From positions 16,986 through 80,985 of the forward strand of contig WHTZ01000026.1 in the NCBI GenBank assembly GCA_009377495.1: 64,000 nucleotides of DNA, read 5' to 3'. Below the pieces are notes generated by a model that worked only from the letters and a program-made list of their open reading frames with translations, made no database searches and was not told the origin of the DNA. Position numbers and translations under genes: made by a program. This document shows positions 63,112-64,000 of the stretch, in pieces (the first letter of the stretch is position 1; the number at the start of each line of letters is the position of its first letter). Source of the stretch: Luteitalea sp. Lineage in GTDB: Bacteria > Acidobacteriota > Vicinamibacteria > Vicinamibacterales > Vicinamibacteraceae.

Positions 63112-64000
63112 GGTATGTTTCATCGTAATTCCGCGCTCGACGCCAAAAACTTCTTTGACAGTCCGGATGAAGACATTCCCCGTTTCGTCCACAACCAGTT
63201 CGGGGCTACGCTGGGGGGACCGATCATTCGAGATAAGCTGTTCTTCTTCTCGGCTTATGAGGGGACGAGGACGCGGCAGGGACAAAGCTTCGTCAGTACG
63301 GTTCCGACGGAAGTGTTTCGACGGGGAGACTTCTCCGAACATCCCAACACGATATTCGATCCGCTGACGACGCGCCCGGATCCTGACGGGGAAGGATTCA
63401 TCCGCGATCCTTTTCCCAACAACACGGTTCCGGCTGATCGCATCGATCCGGTCGGACGAAATCTGGTCGATCTGTATCCGCTGCCTAACAGACCCGGCAT
63501 CGTGAACAATTTTGTGTTCAACCCTACCCGGGAGGTGGACGGTGGTAATTCGACATCAAGGTGGACCATCGGGCCACCGAGCGCGACGATCTCACGTACC
63601 GGGTCAGCGTGGGAGGAACTGACATTTTCGATCCGGGCCCGCTCCCGGCGCCTGCTGTGGGCGCGCGCCGGGTCGGGACCACCGGGAGCCCGCATTTCCA
63701 ATTTGCCTTCAAAGAGACCCACACCGTTTCGCCGGCGGCCCTCAATGAATTCCGCTTCGGCGTGACTCGTCTGAACCTCGAGCAGCACAATATCAACGTG
63801 GGGCGTGATGTCTCACGCGAAGTAGGAATACCAGGGGTCAACACCGGCTCCGATCTGACTTCCGGCTTGAATGAAATCAATATCACCGGTTTCGGTAATT
63901 TGGGAGAAACCAGTCCCTCCGTCATTGTGAGCGAGAATTGGCAGGTGACGCGCCGTCCCGATGAACAGACCAATCGGCGTTGCTTCGAGGCTGCGAACCC
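63112..64000 (+). pseudogene. TonB-dependent receptor plug/barrel fragment, runs off window
   Basis: Begins mid-protein at FHRNSALDAKNFFDSPDEDI PRF, followed by NQFGATLGGPIIRDKLFFFS AYEGTRTRQGQSFVSTVPTE, the standard plug-barrel junction of these receptors. After TREVDGG near 63545 the frame shifts, and FDIKVDHRATERDDLTYRVS and INITGFGNLGETSPSVIVSE NWQVTRR continue in another frame towards 64000. It has neither start nor signal peptide. Orientation is the same as the receptor at 60987 but the order of parts is wrong for one gene. Confidence 0.78.

Noticed and set aside
1..64000. CRISPR arrays, rRNA genes, prophage or integrase genes
   Set aside because: No regularly spaced repeats, rRNA cores, or recognisable transposase, integrase or phage structural proteins were found on either strand.

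Overview
The window is high-GC bacterial chromosome (one counted line, 24121-24180, is 39/60 G+C). The gene content points to Acidobacteriota, probably Vicinamibacteria: many PadR regulator + ADOP-type (acidobacterial duplicated orphan permease) modules, TonB receptors with an N-terminal carboxypeptidase-regulatory domain, and CRTAC1 (ASPIC/UnbV) proteins paired with TPR proteins. This is inferred from family content only; no rRNA or tRNA gene was found.

Layout. 1-1.8 kb: edge of a VapB-type antitoxin, remnants of a MocR regulator and of uppP, and an intact SDR. 2-6 kb: a 1335-aa secreted FG-GAP repeat protein. 6.5-9.5 kb: PadR-ADOP module. 9.7-15.9 kb: TPR, CRTAC1 and TonB receptor. 16-19.3 kb: CE15 glucuronoyl esterase and a secreted protein of unknown family. 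19.5-23.1 kb: one PadR-ADOP module and a decayed second one. 23.2-27.8 kb: sulfatase, an AT-rich probably transferred gene, a small secreted protein and a GH43 arabinanase. 28-33.2 kb: two more PadR-ADOP modules, the second gutted by internal deletions. 33.3-36 kb: amidohydrolase and a truncated beta-propeller. 36-39.9 kb: second CRTAC1-TPR pair and a quinone oxidoreductase. 40-41.2 kb: truncated ADOP. 41.7-47.4 kb: DUF222-HNH nuclease, a sigma/anti-sigma/secreted-protein operon, and an xpaC-telA-xre operon. 48.3-52 kb: intact ADOP and a lipoprotein of the formylglycine-generating-enzyme family. 60.8-52.2 kb (minus): a tight five-gene run made of a ThuA/dehydrogenase/HEAT/cytochrome c/ThuA fusion, a Tm-1-like ATP-binding protein, a phosphoenolpyruvate-hydrolase-like TIM barrel, a cupin and an MFS transporter. 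61-64 kb: a TonB receptor that breaks into a mosaic of receptor pieces, one of them inverted.

Themes. (1) Extracytoplasmic carbohydrate use: esterase, arabinanase, Cys-type sulfatase with an FGE-like partner, TonB receptors, MFS carrier and ThuA fusion. (2) Recombinational decay: at least eight ADOP copies or fragments, only one uninterrupted from its start, plus truncated PadR, uppP, mocR, araC, FKBP, sulfatase and Tat-signal fragments. Several one-base frameshifts could be sequencing or assembly errors; the internal deletions and truncations are harder to explain that way. (3) Dispersed short repeats: a 124-bp pair, a 44-bp pair, and a palindromic element in three copies.

The strongest candidates for an undescribed system are the five-gene ThuA-fusion/Tm-1-like operon, the recurrent CRTAC1-TPR pairing, and the xpaC-telA operon that ends in a translationally coupled XRE regulator.
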